Below are positions 40,901-55,900 of a DNA stretch of 64,000 nucleotides, piece after piece. The stretch lies in NCBI RefSeq assembly GCF_037975245.1, contig NC_092580.1, positions 18,222,001-18,286,000 on the forward strand, in the 5' to 3' direction. The stretch is from Apostichopus japonicus. Taxonomy: Eukaryota; Echinodermata; Holothuroidea; Aspidochirotida; Stichopodidae. Position 1 is the first letter of the stretch; every line of letters starts with the position of its first letter. The notes below the pieces were generated by a model. It saw only the letters and a list, made by a program, of their open reading frames with translations. It had not been told where the DNA came from and ran no database searches. The position numbers and the translations under genes are program-made.

Positions 40901-43900
40901 GTTAAAGATGATTTCTTGTGTTGCAAGCACGATTACGCTCCTTCCTGAGAGATGTCCGATAGTTAATCCTAGAAGCCTTAGGGAAGAGCTGTACATGTCA
41001 CACATCAAGAAGTACATTCAACTGATTCTCAACAAACTTTCCATTCACATTCCTTCCTTTCTGCTTAGGTCTCAGGAGCTGACATACGGATTGAATTTTT
41101 AATACAAAATTTTCCAAAACGGGTGAGAATTCAACACACAGAATAGGCAAGATGAGGCTGGATTTTCTGCAAATGACCAGTGCAATGGTTGAGGGTATAT
41201 AGAAAACGGTGGTGGCATTAGAAGCAACGAAACCTAATATTTGGGAGGTCATGAAGTTGAGCCCTGGCCGGCTCAAGTGAAACAGAATTAAAGCAGGAGA
41301 AATCCACTGGTTTTCCATCTGAAATTGCCTTCCAAAATGTTTCTATTTATTTATTTTTAAGAAATAATATCAAAAACTGTCACTTGGATAGCCACCCCAG
41401 ATCACACATCAGTAATATTAAATCCCCCCCCCCCCCCCATTCAGCTACTCCTTCTTGAACATATAGCTGCTTAGTGCTAAGTGTCGTTAATTACATGCCT
41501 TCCAGACGACATATGTACTGTAAGTGAGAGAATTCCTATGAAGATGATTTTAATACCTCTAAGCTGTCATATTTACTGCATACATAAAGTACACCACCTT
41601 ACAAACTTCATAAATTTTCGCAATTAAACATTCTTGACCATTTCTGTCGGACTACAGTATAAGCATCTTAACTACAATCAAATGTGTTTATTCAAAGGTC
41701 TATCAATGTTTTAACTGATACAAAAATTTTCTACACCAGCACATTGGGGAGGGGGCATGGGAAGGGGACAGGGGGAGGGAGAGTGGAATGGGTCATGTGT
41801 CACAGGAGATGGGTATAAGAGGGGAAAACAGACAGGATGAACAAACACTGTTGGACCAATACCTCTTTCAATGCCTGCAGAATCAAGTTTGTTCTAATCT
41901 CACATGAACCATGCATATAGGTTACTGAATACAGATCTACCCCAAATCTTCACAAATCTTAGCAGCTTCAATTAAATCAGAAAAACCAACAAGCTGCATC
42001 CATGGCCTATAAAGACAGACTATCATCAACGATAGAGAAGAAAACAGGTACTTGAACTGACATATATGGAAACTAATTGTCTGGAAGATGCCCTTAATCC
42101 CCCCCAAGAATGGCTTAAATTCTTAATAGTGAACTCACAACATGCAGTTTCATCACATTGTGGGATTTCTTTAAAACCTCAAATGCCAACAATGATTAAG
42201 TTATGGGACTTATGGCATACCCTCAACATAGTTTTAAAAGTGCACTATCTAGGCAAAGTGGTTTCCTTGAATATGGACTCATTCATTCCTAAAGGTAAAA
42301 TCATTTCAGCAGTGTATTTTTTTCTCATCTCCTGAGAACATGATAAATGAATTAAAGGAGAACCAATGAGAGCTTAATTGGGGCATTGCTAAGGATGTAA
42401 ATAGATTAAGACATGCTGCGTATACACTGCATTCTGTCTCTCTGAGTTGTGTATATATGTGAGGGCTTAACAACGAATGAGGGATAAAGGGTAATTATAT
42501 AATAGCAGAATGGGGAAATAAATCCTCAAATCCTACCAGGAATTTAACTAATTGTTGGGTGAACAAAACAAACTGTTGAACCAGCTCTGCAAACTGCATT
42601 ACTGAAAGCAAACTGATATTGTACTATGTCTGTGTGCTAACCTATATCGTACAGCAAACACATTCATGTACAGTTTGTTTACATTGAGATTAGGCGGAGT
42701 GTATAGCCTAGTGGTTAACGCAGGCGTCTCCCAGTCATGAGATCCCCGGTTCGATTCCCCGCCGACAGCAAGGTGTGTCGTCTGGCAAGGGTGTTGTTCA
42801 ATAACAACTTCCCGACATGGACGTTAAATGGATGTGTGCCGAGAGATTGGCTTCGGTCAGCTTGCAAGTCTACAAGCCTCCATGGCTTCTTTCGCGAGTT
42901 CCTGCTTGCGGGAAGATCACATATACATACATACATACATACATTAACAAAGTCACTAATATCAGTTACATCTTCTAGAATATCTACATTTCTTTTAGTA
43001 TGTCCCAATTGGTGGTATCCACACCTTGGGCAGAATTTCAGAACACTGCATTTCAAAAAAAAAATGTTTTCACTCCAAAAGTTCTCACACAAACAAACTG
43101 TTTCGCTTTACTATAAATATACATACATTAATGCCCACACAATTAACAGAGATATACCTAGCTGTTAATGAAGGAAACCAATTAACCTGATCTAATGACA
43201 GCTATTACTTCCTCTCTCGAATTTTGGGGAACAATTTCAAACTTTAAATCTCTCTTGTCTCTCCATGAACCAATTACCAGAAATGTTAATTCAAATCCGA
43301 TATGCTACAGAAATCAACTTAATTTCCAGGTCTAGCTCTTATCTGACTGAGATGATTTAATGTTATGATTATATTGAATGACTTATAAATTGAATCAAAA
43401 GAGATATCTCACCTCATCTGTCAATTTTCAAGCAGTGAATCAACTCTACTAACAAAGTAGACTCAGCTTATGGAGGAAATCAATTTTCCAGAAGCTTTTA
43501 TCAAAATTAAACTTTAAAAAAGAAAAATACTTTTTTCGGCATGATCCCTTTAGGGTAAATGTGATTCAGCGTAACAGTATGAGATTTCAATCGTTTTTCT
43601 ACGACTCTTCGAGAAAAAAATTTCTTCTTCTTCTTCTTCTTCTTTTTTTGCTCTTTGCTTTTTCATTTCATTACGAAGAGGAAGATTAATACAGATAGCT
43701 GCTCCTGCCACATATGTTGGAATATCTAGCTCAGATAAACGTGAGTCACCCAGGTTCTCCAGCATTTTTTCTAGAAATTTTTTGTTGTAAATGAGAACGT
43801 GTTTAATACTTTCTTGATTGCCGGCAAAAGATCAAGTTACATAATTACACGAGGGGGAAAAAGAAAACTACATGACCAAGGTTTTGCATCCCGCTCTGCG

Positions 43901-46900
43901 GATCTATCTAAGTCAATGAAATCTAGTCACCGGAGGGGGGGGATCGTTAAATGCGAGCTTTTGCTTCACAACCATAGCAGAGCTGGAAACAGGATTTATC
44001 AATGATCATCACAGGTAAAAGATTTAAAAAGCATTTTATCCCACGGCGCTCGCGGGGATAGATAGATCACAGGGGAAATGTAGTGTGGTAAGTAATTTTG
44101 CTAAAAGATCCATTAAGATAACACTTTGCCTTAAAAGCATAAGAATAAGTGTGTGCGTGGGTACCTTATAATGCCAAACCGACGGCGACGACGTTACATT
44201 GTCAATAAAAGCCCTGGGCTACCATATATACAAGTTAAACTAAAGGACCTGTGGATTACGACAAATAGGTTGATGGAACTATACGGCTGCGGATTATCGG
44301 TTGCTAAATCTACATATAGTAGCTCTAAATTATTCTTTCTTTCTCGAGTCGAACCTGGTGGTGGCTCCATCATCTTTGATCTCTGTAACTAGTGAATTAA
44401 TGACGACGAAGGTAACGGAAAAATTCAACTGTGTGTCAAAAACAACTGGAATTATATTTCCAACAAAGTACACTGGTGTATAAACTAACCTTGTTACTTG
44501 AGATAATAATATGGAAAGGAAAGCTGTTGTTGTTACATGTTAAAATACAATGGTCTTCCCAAACATGAATAAGGAAAGCTGTTGCTGCTTTATTTTAAGT
44601 ACAATGGTCTTCCCCAACATGAATACTTTTCTACTTTACCTTGTTACTACAGACAATATATCAAATGTTGGAATACTCCAAACTTTTTGTTACATATGAT
44701 TTTCGTTGCTCGTCATTACAATAATTTTTCTCGCAGGAATCAATGCATGGAAACCCAACGACTTGTCGTATTTATTGGAGATATTTTGCGACAATAATGT
44801 TATTTATAAATTTTGTCTACATATAAATCTATCCCTCTTTCAAGTTCAAACCATATTGCCAGAAGATTAAACAGTGAATTGTGAAGTGAATTGTTCTCAA
44901 CACTATAATATACAGCACTTAAAACACACCTCCTCCCCTTTTGGTTTCTCCAAACCCTTGATTGGTCACTCCTTTGCCTTTAAAACTGCTGAAGGTTAAA
45001 TACTGGGTTTAATATCAAGTATATTAATTTTACCCAAACACAGACTCAATTTTAATTATACAACACAGTTAATTTACAATCTCCTTCATTTCTGAAGGCC
45101 TTGTATGTAAATCATAAAATCCACACATTTATTCAGGAATCCTTGTTTCACAGGGTATATATATATAGAGTACTGTAGCTATTGCCTGGAGGGCTTTAAA
45201 AGCAAGAGTTTTAAGTGGCCATTTTTTTTTCTATCCTCTCTAGTTCAAGGTTTGCATATGTATGAAAGTCCCCAGAGCTCAGCCACTTGCCAGAAAAAAA
45301 GAATTTTCAAGGTCAACTTCAACCTCAAGCCCATTGCCAGACACTAAGAACAATCCACAGGGGTAAAAGTTTTGATCATAAAACATAGGATTCCATTGTT
45401 AATGACCTCAAAACAGACAAAAAACATCCTACTTATCAGGATGTTGTTGTCAATGCCAATTGTCATGGTCAGAGTTAAAGTAATATACATATGAAAGGCA
45501 AAAAAAGCTGTCCAACTTATTTACTGTAGTTCAACTACAGTGCACAGTGGTTTTGATGATGGTTCCTCAAGAATGGCAAAAGCAACCGAACTGAACCCTC
45601 TATTTACAGAGCAAAAGAATTGTTTCGGTGATATTTTATCATATTACATTAGATTTAATTTGCTTTTAATTACATGTATACACCTAGGGATGTAAATTGT
45701 CATGATTCCCAAAAGTATTGAATGGGTGGACATAGCCAGTAATACAATTTTCAGGTACTTTTCTGAAGGGACACTATTAAGTTAACTCAGCTAGTCCAAG
45801 TTTCCTTTCAAGCAATGAGAAAAAAAAAAGAAACTCAAATGGGACTCTGTAACCTTCAACGTATTTAGCTTTTTATCCAGCTATTTCAGCAACAATTCGA
45901 ACAGCAAAGTAAGAAATTAAGAGATGGAAGATAACAGCTAATTATCACAATTAGTCTTAATATTAAAGATATATCCTAGTGAAAGAAATATGTCCTGTTT
46001 TCATTAACAAAAGAACATATTTCTGTCTCATATATCCTTCACAAACAAGAACATTTCCTGTGGACAATTTTGAGGGAAGATGTGGATAATTGGATGCACT
46101 ACAAATGAACTCCAACTGATATTTCATGCATATATGCATCATGCACTGTAAGGCTTAATTGTATGGATATATCCTATAGAAAGCACAATTATCATTGACG
46201 AAAGAACACACTTCCGACTCATCTTTCCTTCACAAACAAGAACATTTCCTCTGGATGTCTCCTAGTGAAGGAAGGCCCGTGGAATAAACTTCACTTCATA
46301 CGATGAAGAAACAGATGATTTTTATGTATATATCTCTTTAACGGACAGGAGGCACAGGGTTACTTTTATGGGGCAAATTTACCCTTGCATCTGTGGGAGA
46401 GGTTACTGACTTTGACTTTTCCCTGATGACCGAAAAGGAATTGTTTGTGGTCTGCCACAGAACCACCTCTAGGGAATATCATTCCACCAAGCTGAGGAAG
46501 ACTGCTCCTTATGGTACTTCTACTTCTACAGTTGGCTGTTATCTTCCTCACACTTAACTGACATAGACTGGTATAAATGGTCATAAATTTAGGGAAATTG
46601 CCCCCCCCCCCCCCCTTCCATTTTTCCCTTTTTCTTTCTTGTTTATATCTGATGCTTAGAACTCTCCCAGTTGGAAAGTTTTTACTGCTCCATCAAAAAT
46701 AATTACCTGTTGCCAGTATAATTGCATGCAAGAAAGTACTGACATTCCTATAGCCAGTATATTAGAACATGGACAACCCTGGGAATCAGTAACCAATATA
46801 TTTTGAAAACTTTAATGATTGCGCTGTTGCTACATATTTGAACAAGGGCTATGGCCTATTGTCCGAGTGGATGAAGGCGGAGCCATTAAATGCAATGAAA

Positions 46901-49900
46901 ACTTAGCATCTGGAAGGGGGTGGGTTCCATCCCTAGTCAGCAAAAGTAAAGTGGACTTTCCTTCCAGGAGAAATCTGCCATTTTCCCATCTGAAATGAGC
47001 TTCCAAATTTGTAAACTGTTCAAAATGAGCTGAAAAAAGGTTAATTAAACTGCTTCTCCCACATATATACTTTGGCCTGCTAAGGGTTGTAACAAAACTA
47101 CAGTACCTTCCACATTTGTTTCATACAATTTTAGACAAAAAAAATATGTGAAAAGGAAGGGAAAAGTCCTTAATTGTGAGACCATTCATATTCTTACAAG
47201 TTTCATAAATAAAACTACAGTACCTTCCACATGCCAATGTTTCATACAATTTTAGACAAAATAACATGTGAAAAGGAAGTGAAAAGTCCTTAATTGTGAG
47301 ACCATTCATACTCTTACGAGTTTCATAAGTACACTGCTTCCCCATGCATATGTTTGTTTTGTTTTGTTTGTGTTTTGTTTTTTGATCTGATGATCAGTGT
47401 TATAAGTACAAAGGGTAACTTGATTTGTATGCATCCGACAAAAGTTGACAAATTGTTAGAGGGAACACGATAACACATGAAGGAGGAAGATTTTCTGCCA
47501 GGTATCTTTCTCTCCTCTACTCATAATATACATACAGTACCCATGACAATTGTTAACTGCATCTACTGAGAGGATAACCTTTGATAATTATTGATCAAGT
47601 GTAGAATCTGCTTTCCTGAGGGGAAATTTAATACAATTTAATATGCAACTTATGAGTTCATATCACTGTAAACCATTTTGACCAATCAAATTTAACCAAC
47701 TATTAAATCCCAAAAATTATTACCATTGGAATTTTAACAACAATTTCAAAAATCCTCTTGGACAAGTTTGTCATGAATATTCCAATTAATCCTTTTCAAG
47801 CTAACCCTCCCCCCCCCCCCCTGTATTCAAGTACAAAGACCATTAGACGACATAAAGTCACTCTTTTAACTACCAAGATGAGTATATAGGCCTTTTCCAT
47901 TTTTTTAAAATTCACAAGTGGAATTAAGAATAGAGTGCAACTGGCAGCTTATAGCTTCTAATGGATGACACTCAACTAATACCCAGTGAAATTGATCCTT
48001 TTTAACTTAAGTCACTCCTACACTCCCATCTCTGTGAGGCTTACATAATTCTTTCGATCATCGTTTAAAAACAAAAATTTACGACAAATTATCACATCAT
48101 AATGGAGACGGCCAAACAGAAGTTAATTCTGCCAGAAAATTAATGCAAATTGCTTCGTTTAGATATAGTCATTTTACTACAAACTGCGATATCAAATTTC
48201 TGTCGTTGAGGGAAGGCCATTACCCTCTTTGATAGCTTAAATCAAAGGTTATCGCACTGTGTCAGATTTCGATGCTCCTCCGAGCGTCAGGCAGCAAAGA
48301 ACTTGTTGCTTGTCGTATATTTTAAGATATATTTGATGTAAATATCGGAGAGAACCCGCTGCCTTGACCTTCGCTATCCATTTATCGTCAATTTAAAATT
48401 CCAATGTTGTAAGTTTGCGGTATATATCATAAGGGGATGATTACTCTCAAAGCCTTTTATTGACTCGGAACAGAATCGGAATGGAATAAATGACAAGGTT
48501 CTGGCGTCAGGGAGGTGAAGGAGGAGGTTCACTGCATGATGGCAAGTTATCTGCTGATTTTATTCATTTTTTCTAACAAATGAAAGCTAAGGAGTATATT
48601 ATGCCTGTAGCCAGTTGTTATTGTAAGTAATTTGTAAAGGCTCGAGGTACAGAAATAGTTTAGGTCTACAAAGAAATGTGCCTTATTATTTACTATATCA
48701 CTTGATAGTTAACAGTAAAACAATGTTGGAACACTTTGTAGCTGACTGCTGTTCCAAGCACATCAACTCAACATGCCCTTTCCAATACCTCCCCAATACC
48801 TTTGTAGTCAATCCTCTCCTCTGTTAAATAAATATGAATGTCTTGGAGAAAATTAATCCATTCCTTTCAAACTCAATCACCTCTTGGTCTTTTACCATTT
48901 ACTTCAAGTTCACCAAGCTACTTGCTAAATTCTGCCCAAAATGTTGCATCCTGGCATCCCCCATCCTCACCTCGTAAGTATATAACCCTTTATGTAACCC
49001 TGTTCCTCTTTATACCTATTCGTAAAGTGTCATAACTAACCAATAACGTTTTGGATTCATGAATTACCGAGTTGCGCCTCTTCCCCCCCCCCCTCTCTCC
49101 CCACTCCATTTTACCAAGCCATTCTTCCAAGCTTATTGCCAAATCAAATCTCCTCTATTTCTTCGCCAACATCCGTCCTCACCTTGCATATATTACAGTG
49201 CTTCTTGGACTCCCACGCTGTTTCCATGTTAACACACTTTGTCTATCCCACACCAAACAATCTGTCATTCTTACCTGGTACTGAGGTCTGCACACTAACA
49301 AGGCAAGGCTGTCTCTCTGTTCAGAAAATAACTTCAAAGCTTGTTCCCTGTTTTCCACGTCTTCACCATTGATCTGTTGAAAATAATGTCAAGAGATTAG
49401 TACCATTACAGGAATACACAATTTTCCTCCATCAATTGAAAGGCCTGTACAAACACTGCTTTGAACATCACAGAATTAAATGCATAAAATCATCCTGTGA
49501 AGTCCTCAAATGCAAACAGGTTTTTTATAAGGTTTAAACAATCATTCAATTCTAAGATCTGTGTAAAATTGATGTAGGCAGTTGAGCCTCATTCTCAATT
49601 TCCATCCCCCCTCCCCCCCCCCCAACACCACCCTCTTTATTTTGCTCCCTCTTTGAGTGGCACTTCCACTTTGCCCTGTGAAAAATGATGAAATATTCTG
49701 ATAGTGTTACCGACTGGCAAAATGCCTCGATGACAAGTCTGACAAGCGAAAATCACACAGGTGCAAGATGCCGTGAAAAACCTAATCGATTCATCGTCCT
49801 AAATCCCCCATTGCGTCAATTTAAGTTCTTGCCTCAAAATTAGGCCTTGCTAAGTAAGTCTTCTAACTGGCAACCATTAGGTACATTTCTCCCGATATTC

Positions 49901-52900
49901 ATCCACCAATGGGATTCTGTCGTCTATATTACTCGGATTTCCCCCATTTCTGAGACCGCGCTACACTATTCCATCGCTGAACCCAAGGAAGTAGGGTAAT
50001 GAAAACCGACAACCTTATCCCAACAGTAAAAGCTATGATACTGCTATCTAACCTAGATGGGTCAAGTTTCACAAAATTGTACAAACTGACGTATTTTGAG
50101 CCGGAATCAATAAGCTCGTCAAACTGTTTGGTTTTCAATCCCCCTGCAAATGTGGCATCGAGACTAATGGATATATAATCTCAGCTTGGACTTCCATGAA
50201 GAGTAAGAAACCAGCAGATGACTCAAGCCTGTTGGCAACCAACTCACTGTGGTAGCAGACATGTCTTCTACCCCTTCAGAGGGATTTCAGGTTTTTCCCA
50301 ACATATTCTGAAACCACTTCTCTTTCTTTTTAATCTTGTTATAAACTACCACAGCCCACAACTCTGATAAAAATGGTGGGCTTTGCCATCGGCGGCATTT
50401 TTTTCTTCACAACAATGCCACCGTGCCCTGAAAAAAGAAACCTACGAAATGCAAAAGATACCCGTTATGGCCTTTTTGCTTGCCCTCTCTGTCATTCGAT
50501 CAAAGTTTCTCATGTAATAAATAGATTCGGTAATTATTTAAGTACCATTGGTTGTAGTCTAGGAACTTGCAAGATTTATCGTTAGACATAGTTACTAGAG
50601 CATCTAAAATTTAGTATTGCTTCCGAAGGATGAAATAAACGACTGAATTTCTAATTTGTATACCTTTATTGTTCTTTGACACCATGAATATCCACCATAT
50701 ATTTGTGGCTACATTTATATATTAAGCTCGTAGATGAAGGAGAACTCAAAAAGTCTGAACGATTTTTCTCTCACAACCTTGTGATATGCACGACGTGTAG
50801 TCGATTGTTATGTAACTGATGCTAACTGTATTCGAAGTAATAAGGCTTTGAAAATTGCTTATCGGCCGATCCCAGAATAATCGACCCTTTACCAGTCTAT
50901 AGTTAGAATGATAGCATGACAGATGGTTCTCGGCGATTATCTGGCGACTATTTATAAAGTTGATGAGCGCATCAATCTTATTGGATAACTGGGTTAGACG
51001 TAATCTCCCTCTGATAGACTGTCTATCTCGAATGTCTCTCCCAGAGAGACACTTGACGTACTTCCCCAATTTACTTCGGAAAGGACGGTGAAGACATGTC
51101 CATGACTCCGTAGCTCATTTATCCAAGCTCCAACTGTTTACGTCCATCCATTATGTTCTTACTTCTTAGCCTACTTCTTTTCTTGGCTGTTATGTTTCTG
51201 GTCGTGTCATCATCGTATACCGATCATTTCCCGCGGGAATTGTCTCTAAGCTCTTTCTTAAACTTGCTATCTTTAGCATATCTGCAATCAATTTGTCATC
51301 CCGAGTCTTATGTCGATGTACCGAGTTTATCCTTGCAATAATGTCATTATAAGTGGTCTGCATGCTCAGATCGTGCGGCTGTCCGACGAGTGGCTGCCGA
51401 GCGGGCATCTTTTGCGGCATCGTGTGTGACAGTCGAGAGATACTGCTTTGATGCAAACTACAATTTCAGAAATAATCTTGAACAGCTAAGTTAATGACAA
51501 GCTGATCAAACTATGTAAATGTTAAAACAATGAGTTTTGCAGCTTTTCAAACTTTGGTTTAATACTTCCTCAAACTTTTCTCATCAAATTTTGTTCAGAG
51601 ACTGACTACATTTCATCAAAATTGAATGTTGTAAAAGTTGTTAATATCAGCAATGTATGAACCCCTTCCATCAAACTTTTGGCATTTTTTGTTCTATCAA
51701 CATTGCAAATGAGCCCTAATGACTACTGGTTTTATTCATACGTGATATTTCAAAAATATTACATGGTTGCTATATAGAGATTTAATGAGAAGTGATTATG
51801 ACATGCTAGCCATCGGAAAAAACAATCTAATTTCTTATGTCTAGCTTCAACATCACAATTGCATTAGAATTTGTACCCTTAATACATCTCAAAATTCTAT
51901 TACGGACATCTCTTGTTGACAGATGCTCCGTAAATGGAACGAGCCGCTAGGGACTAATATGTGTACGGAGTATATATAAAGTTTATGCAATAATTGCACA
52001 GTTATCAGATGTTCTCCAGGGCTCCTAAATTACCATTTCATATTTTACCAGATGTAATAATTCAAATTGCAGGACAACTTTGTATCAAAGATAGGAAGAA
52101 GCAAAAACAACAGGATGAGGATGCATTTCACCATTAGGTGGCAGTACAACCATCCGAGTGGATTACTTGACAAAATTAAACTATCCAGGACAGCTACGCA
52201 AACTTCAGAGACAGGGTTGCAGAGGAGATGATAAGGGCTTGAGGGTGAGTGTAATATTAAGGAAGATACTTGTTAAAAAGCCACTCTGAAACATAACTCT
52301 TGTTCAGACAAACAATGTAGGAATTGATTGCACAATTGCAGCAATGTACTTAAATGAAAAGGATGGACTTAACATGGCTACCAACCAACTAACCAATCTT
52401 ACCAACACAAAGAAAATTCACACATCAAATTATTATGTTAATATATCCTTATGTGCAAATTTTGGGGTGCCATCTTGTAATTCTGGCAATACTACAACAG
52501 CAGGCTGAGATGAGCACATTTTTAGATCATTAAATATTTTCTTGTTTCTTGTTTCCTCATTGTGTTCAATAATTACCTGCAGGATTTGATCCCCTTCAGA
52601 TAACCCTGTCATCAATTGTAATTCTGACAATATTACATATTTATAGATTATTAAATGTTTTCTTGTTTCATCAATGTTTTCAATAATTACCTGCAGGATT
52701 TGATCCCCTTCTCGTAACCTGTCATCTTCGGCAGCTATACTAGCGGATTCAATCTGCGAGACAAAAAGAGTAAAATTTCTTGGTTAATTATATGAGAAGG
52801 CTATGTTTTCAAAAAGAAAACTATGGTTGAGTTATTTCTCCAAAGTTATAGTCTATCTCACTCATGTTTACTTCGGGTTTTTTTTTACCCGACTACAAGA

Positions 52901-55900
52901 TACCTCATTGAGTATCCTTGTAATGAGATGCAGCCATTTACAGACATTATAGTTTATACATATTAAATTTATGAATAATTTAGTAATAAATGCTATCAAT
53001 TTTACAGTCTATTTAGCCATATAATAAAATAAAGACACAACTAACTGTAAACAAACTGAACACATATTAATTCCTAGTCAATGGAGATAAAAAGTATAAG
53101 TTTGCTTTCCACAAGTTTCCTTTCAAGAATCTGGGAAATTCCCCAAAGAATTGATCGTTTATGATTATAACAGTAACAGATGACTTTTCGCTCCTCGAGC
53201 AGAACAACAAAGTGAGGGCCAATGGAGAAAAACAAAAAAAAACTACAAAAAAATGGGGAAAAAATAAGTATCCACTTCAAAGGGAAGAAGAAACCTCTCT
53301 GTATGCAAGAACTCGGGTAACGATTACTACCCATACATCACCAAGCTGAGCTGCATTTCGTCTCAATTAGTATAAGCATGGTTGCAAGCATTCATGCTCC
53401 AATTCCAACCCAACCGACTTGTTTAGCACTCCCGTCCTATCTTTTTGATAATTTCCCAATTATTCAACCTGCGATGCGTAAAAAAAAGACCCACTGTCGT
53501 CCGTATAAGAAGGGAGGAAGGAGGCGAAAAAAAATAATCATAATAAAATCGATACAGTCGTCGTAACGGGATTGGGGACAAAGTGATGGAAGGTTCCCCG
53601 GGCCTGCGTGGCGCGCTATCCCATTTTCAGGTTCACCGGATTCGTATTGCTTCTGGCTACAGTCTTTTCACACCTGGCCATAAGTGATCAATTTGAAATA
53701 GTTTTGGATACAGGAACAAAACTTTAATTACAGTTATTTTTCATTGGGGGGGATCACGTATGTGGTCAGAGCTCGGAGAGGATTCGTTATATATCTCGTT
53801 ACGGGAGTATCGTACGTGGGATTGCTGGTCTAGCGCCGACCAAGAAAAGGCACAGATTGAATTTAACACCTTGAGTTCGCTTCACAGCTGCAAGGAAGAT
53901 AACAAAGTTACGAGGTCTGCTGATCAGAAATTGGCCTTGAAACCTACAAATGTTAACTAGCGAGGAAAACAGAAGAAGTATAAAGAAGAGGATGCATTAA
54001 CGATGCATGCGGTCATAAATAGAGCGCTGTAATTACGTTGGGTAGAATGTAGTAGACATATATTAGCATAGTTTGAGGATGCACATGTCTTCAGGTGGGA
54101 CTTAAATATATATATATTGTCGCTATTATTATCTTGTATATATTATAATCCAATACAAAGCAGAACCTTTTGAGTGTAAGTGTTGATGAGCTTCAATAGT
54201 TCCACAGAAGATGCTTTTAATTGCTTTATCGTTAGTCCATTGTTCAGAACTTTTGATAACCCTTCGTAGAATCTTCAGCTAAACAAACAATCGCTTAATC
54301 CATCATGAGTTTCAAAACAATTAGGCTGTTAACCTATTTTAATTGCTTTGTATTCAAATGTGTGTAATTTGAACCTACGTACCCTGTCTTGTGTTTTCCT
54401 TTTTGTGTACATAAATGTACTTGTGATGTGCTGCCTTAAAGTACTATATGCTAGACTAGGTACTTTCCCAGCTGCTTCTAATAGATCATGAGCCTAAAAT
54501 GGTTGTTATGTATTTTCTCAAAAACTCATTTAACTAGTTAAGTTGACAAGATAAGGTGTGCATAATAAAGCCATATCATGTAATCTTTGTCAAACCTATT
54601 GCTTAGTCAATTAGTTCCATCTATTACAACTTTCTTGGAATTTCAATGCCAACCACTGTAAGAGATGAGAAGGGGGGGAGGGGGAGGGAGGTCTCATTCC
54701 TATACATCACAATACAAAGCTTACAGAGAAACCAGTTCAATTCAATTAAGTGTTCTATTTCCAAACAATGCCTATAGTGTCTGTGTGGACATGTGATTTT
54801 ACTCATATTTCAATATATCAATAATACCATTACATCTCACTTCACTAATCCGGACACCTCTGTCAGGATTACAAGCATGTCAACTCTAAAAAATAAAAGG
54901 GTTCGACAAGGTCCTGGACAAACACCTCCCTTCTCTTTTACTCTTCCTTCCTGTAGCTATACACCCAAGAACAATGAACAGAAAAGACTTAATAGCCTGC
55001 AGGGTGAGATCAAAGTTCGTTGTCTGACCCAAATATGCCTTAGTTCTCCAAAAAAAATCCAAATTCTGCCTGTAGAAATATTCTCTATTTATTTACATAT
55101 TTATCTCAGGTGTGACTCAGGTGAGATGAAAGTATAGATAACCTGCACGACCACATATGGGGACAAAAAATATCTCTTATCTGCTGAGCTGATTTGTAAT
55201 TGGATCTTTGGAGATAAACACCATAGCCGTCATGAAAAGCAGCTTACATTATTCCACCTTTATCCTCTTTTCTTTCCTCTTTGATACTTCACATTAGATC
55301 CCAAAATAACATTAAAGTAATTATTTTTCTTCATTTTTACACCAAAGGGCTAAAAATTAACATGGCAGTCAAAATGTCACCTGCAACTTTCTAAAAGCAC
55401 CTGCTTCTAATTCTAAGCTCGGAAGAGAATCATTCATCATAATGGTGCATCATTGGACTCAAAGTGCTGTGAAACATGTCAAATGTTTGGAGTATTGACC
55501 CCTTGTTAAAATCAATTAAGTTCTTGTATTAAAAGCCACTTTTTTTTAAGTATGGATATGTTTAGATGACAAAGAAAAAGAATGCAAAATGTGATATTTT
55601 ATCAAATAAGGAGTACCATTTCCAAAGAGAAAGGGGAAGTAGAGTGATCACGGAAGGGGGAATAGGAAAGGGGGAGCAGGGAAGGTGGAGCAAGGAAGGG
55701 GGAGCAGGGAAGGGGGAGCAGGGAAGGGAGAGCAGGGAAGGGAAGTAGGGAAGGGGGCAGGGAAGGGGTAGTAGGGAAGGGGAGCAGGGAAGGGGAGCAG
55801 GGAAGGGTGAGCAGGAAAGGGGAGCAGGGAAGGGGATCAGGGAAGGGGGAACAGGGAAGGGGAAGCAGGGAAGGGGGAGCAGGAAAGGGGAGCAGGGAAG

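Larger units (their letters stand above)
34623..49274 (-). other. PDZRN intron C-D (14.7 kb)
   Basis: The longest intron seen. Holds MITE copy 2, a tRNA-derived SINE with an ATAC tail, two-copy duplications at 38.44-38.91, 44.52-44.63, 45.97-46.26 and 47.09-47.33 kb, and many C homopolymers. No further exon matching PDZRN or another family was found. Confidence 0.8.
49374..52690 (-). other. PDZRN intron B-C (3.3 kb)
   Basis: Phase-0 intron. It contains a partial duplicate of exon B at its 5' end (52472-52610) and a CpG-richer patch with an 83-89 codon minus-strand ORF near 51190-51456. Otherwise AT-rich with nothing recognised. Confidence 0.8.

Noticed and set aside
42737-43168. 143-codon plus-strand ORF and its minus-strand counterpart
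   Set aside because: They run through the tRNA-derived SINE and its ATAC tail.
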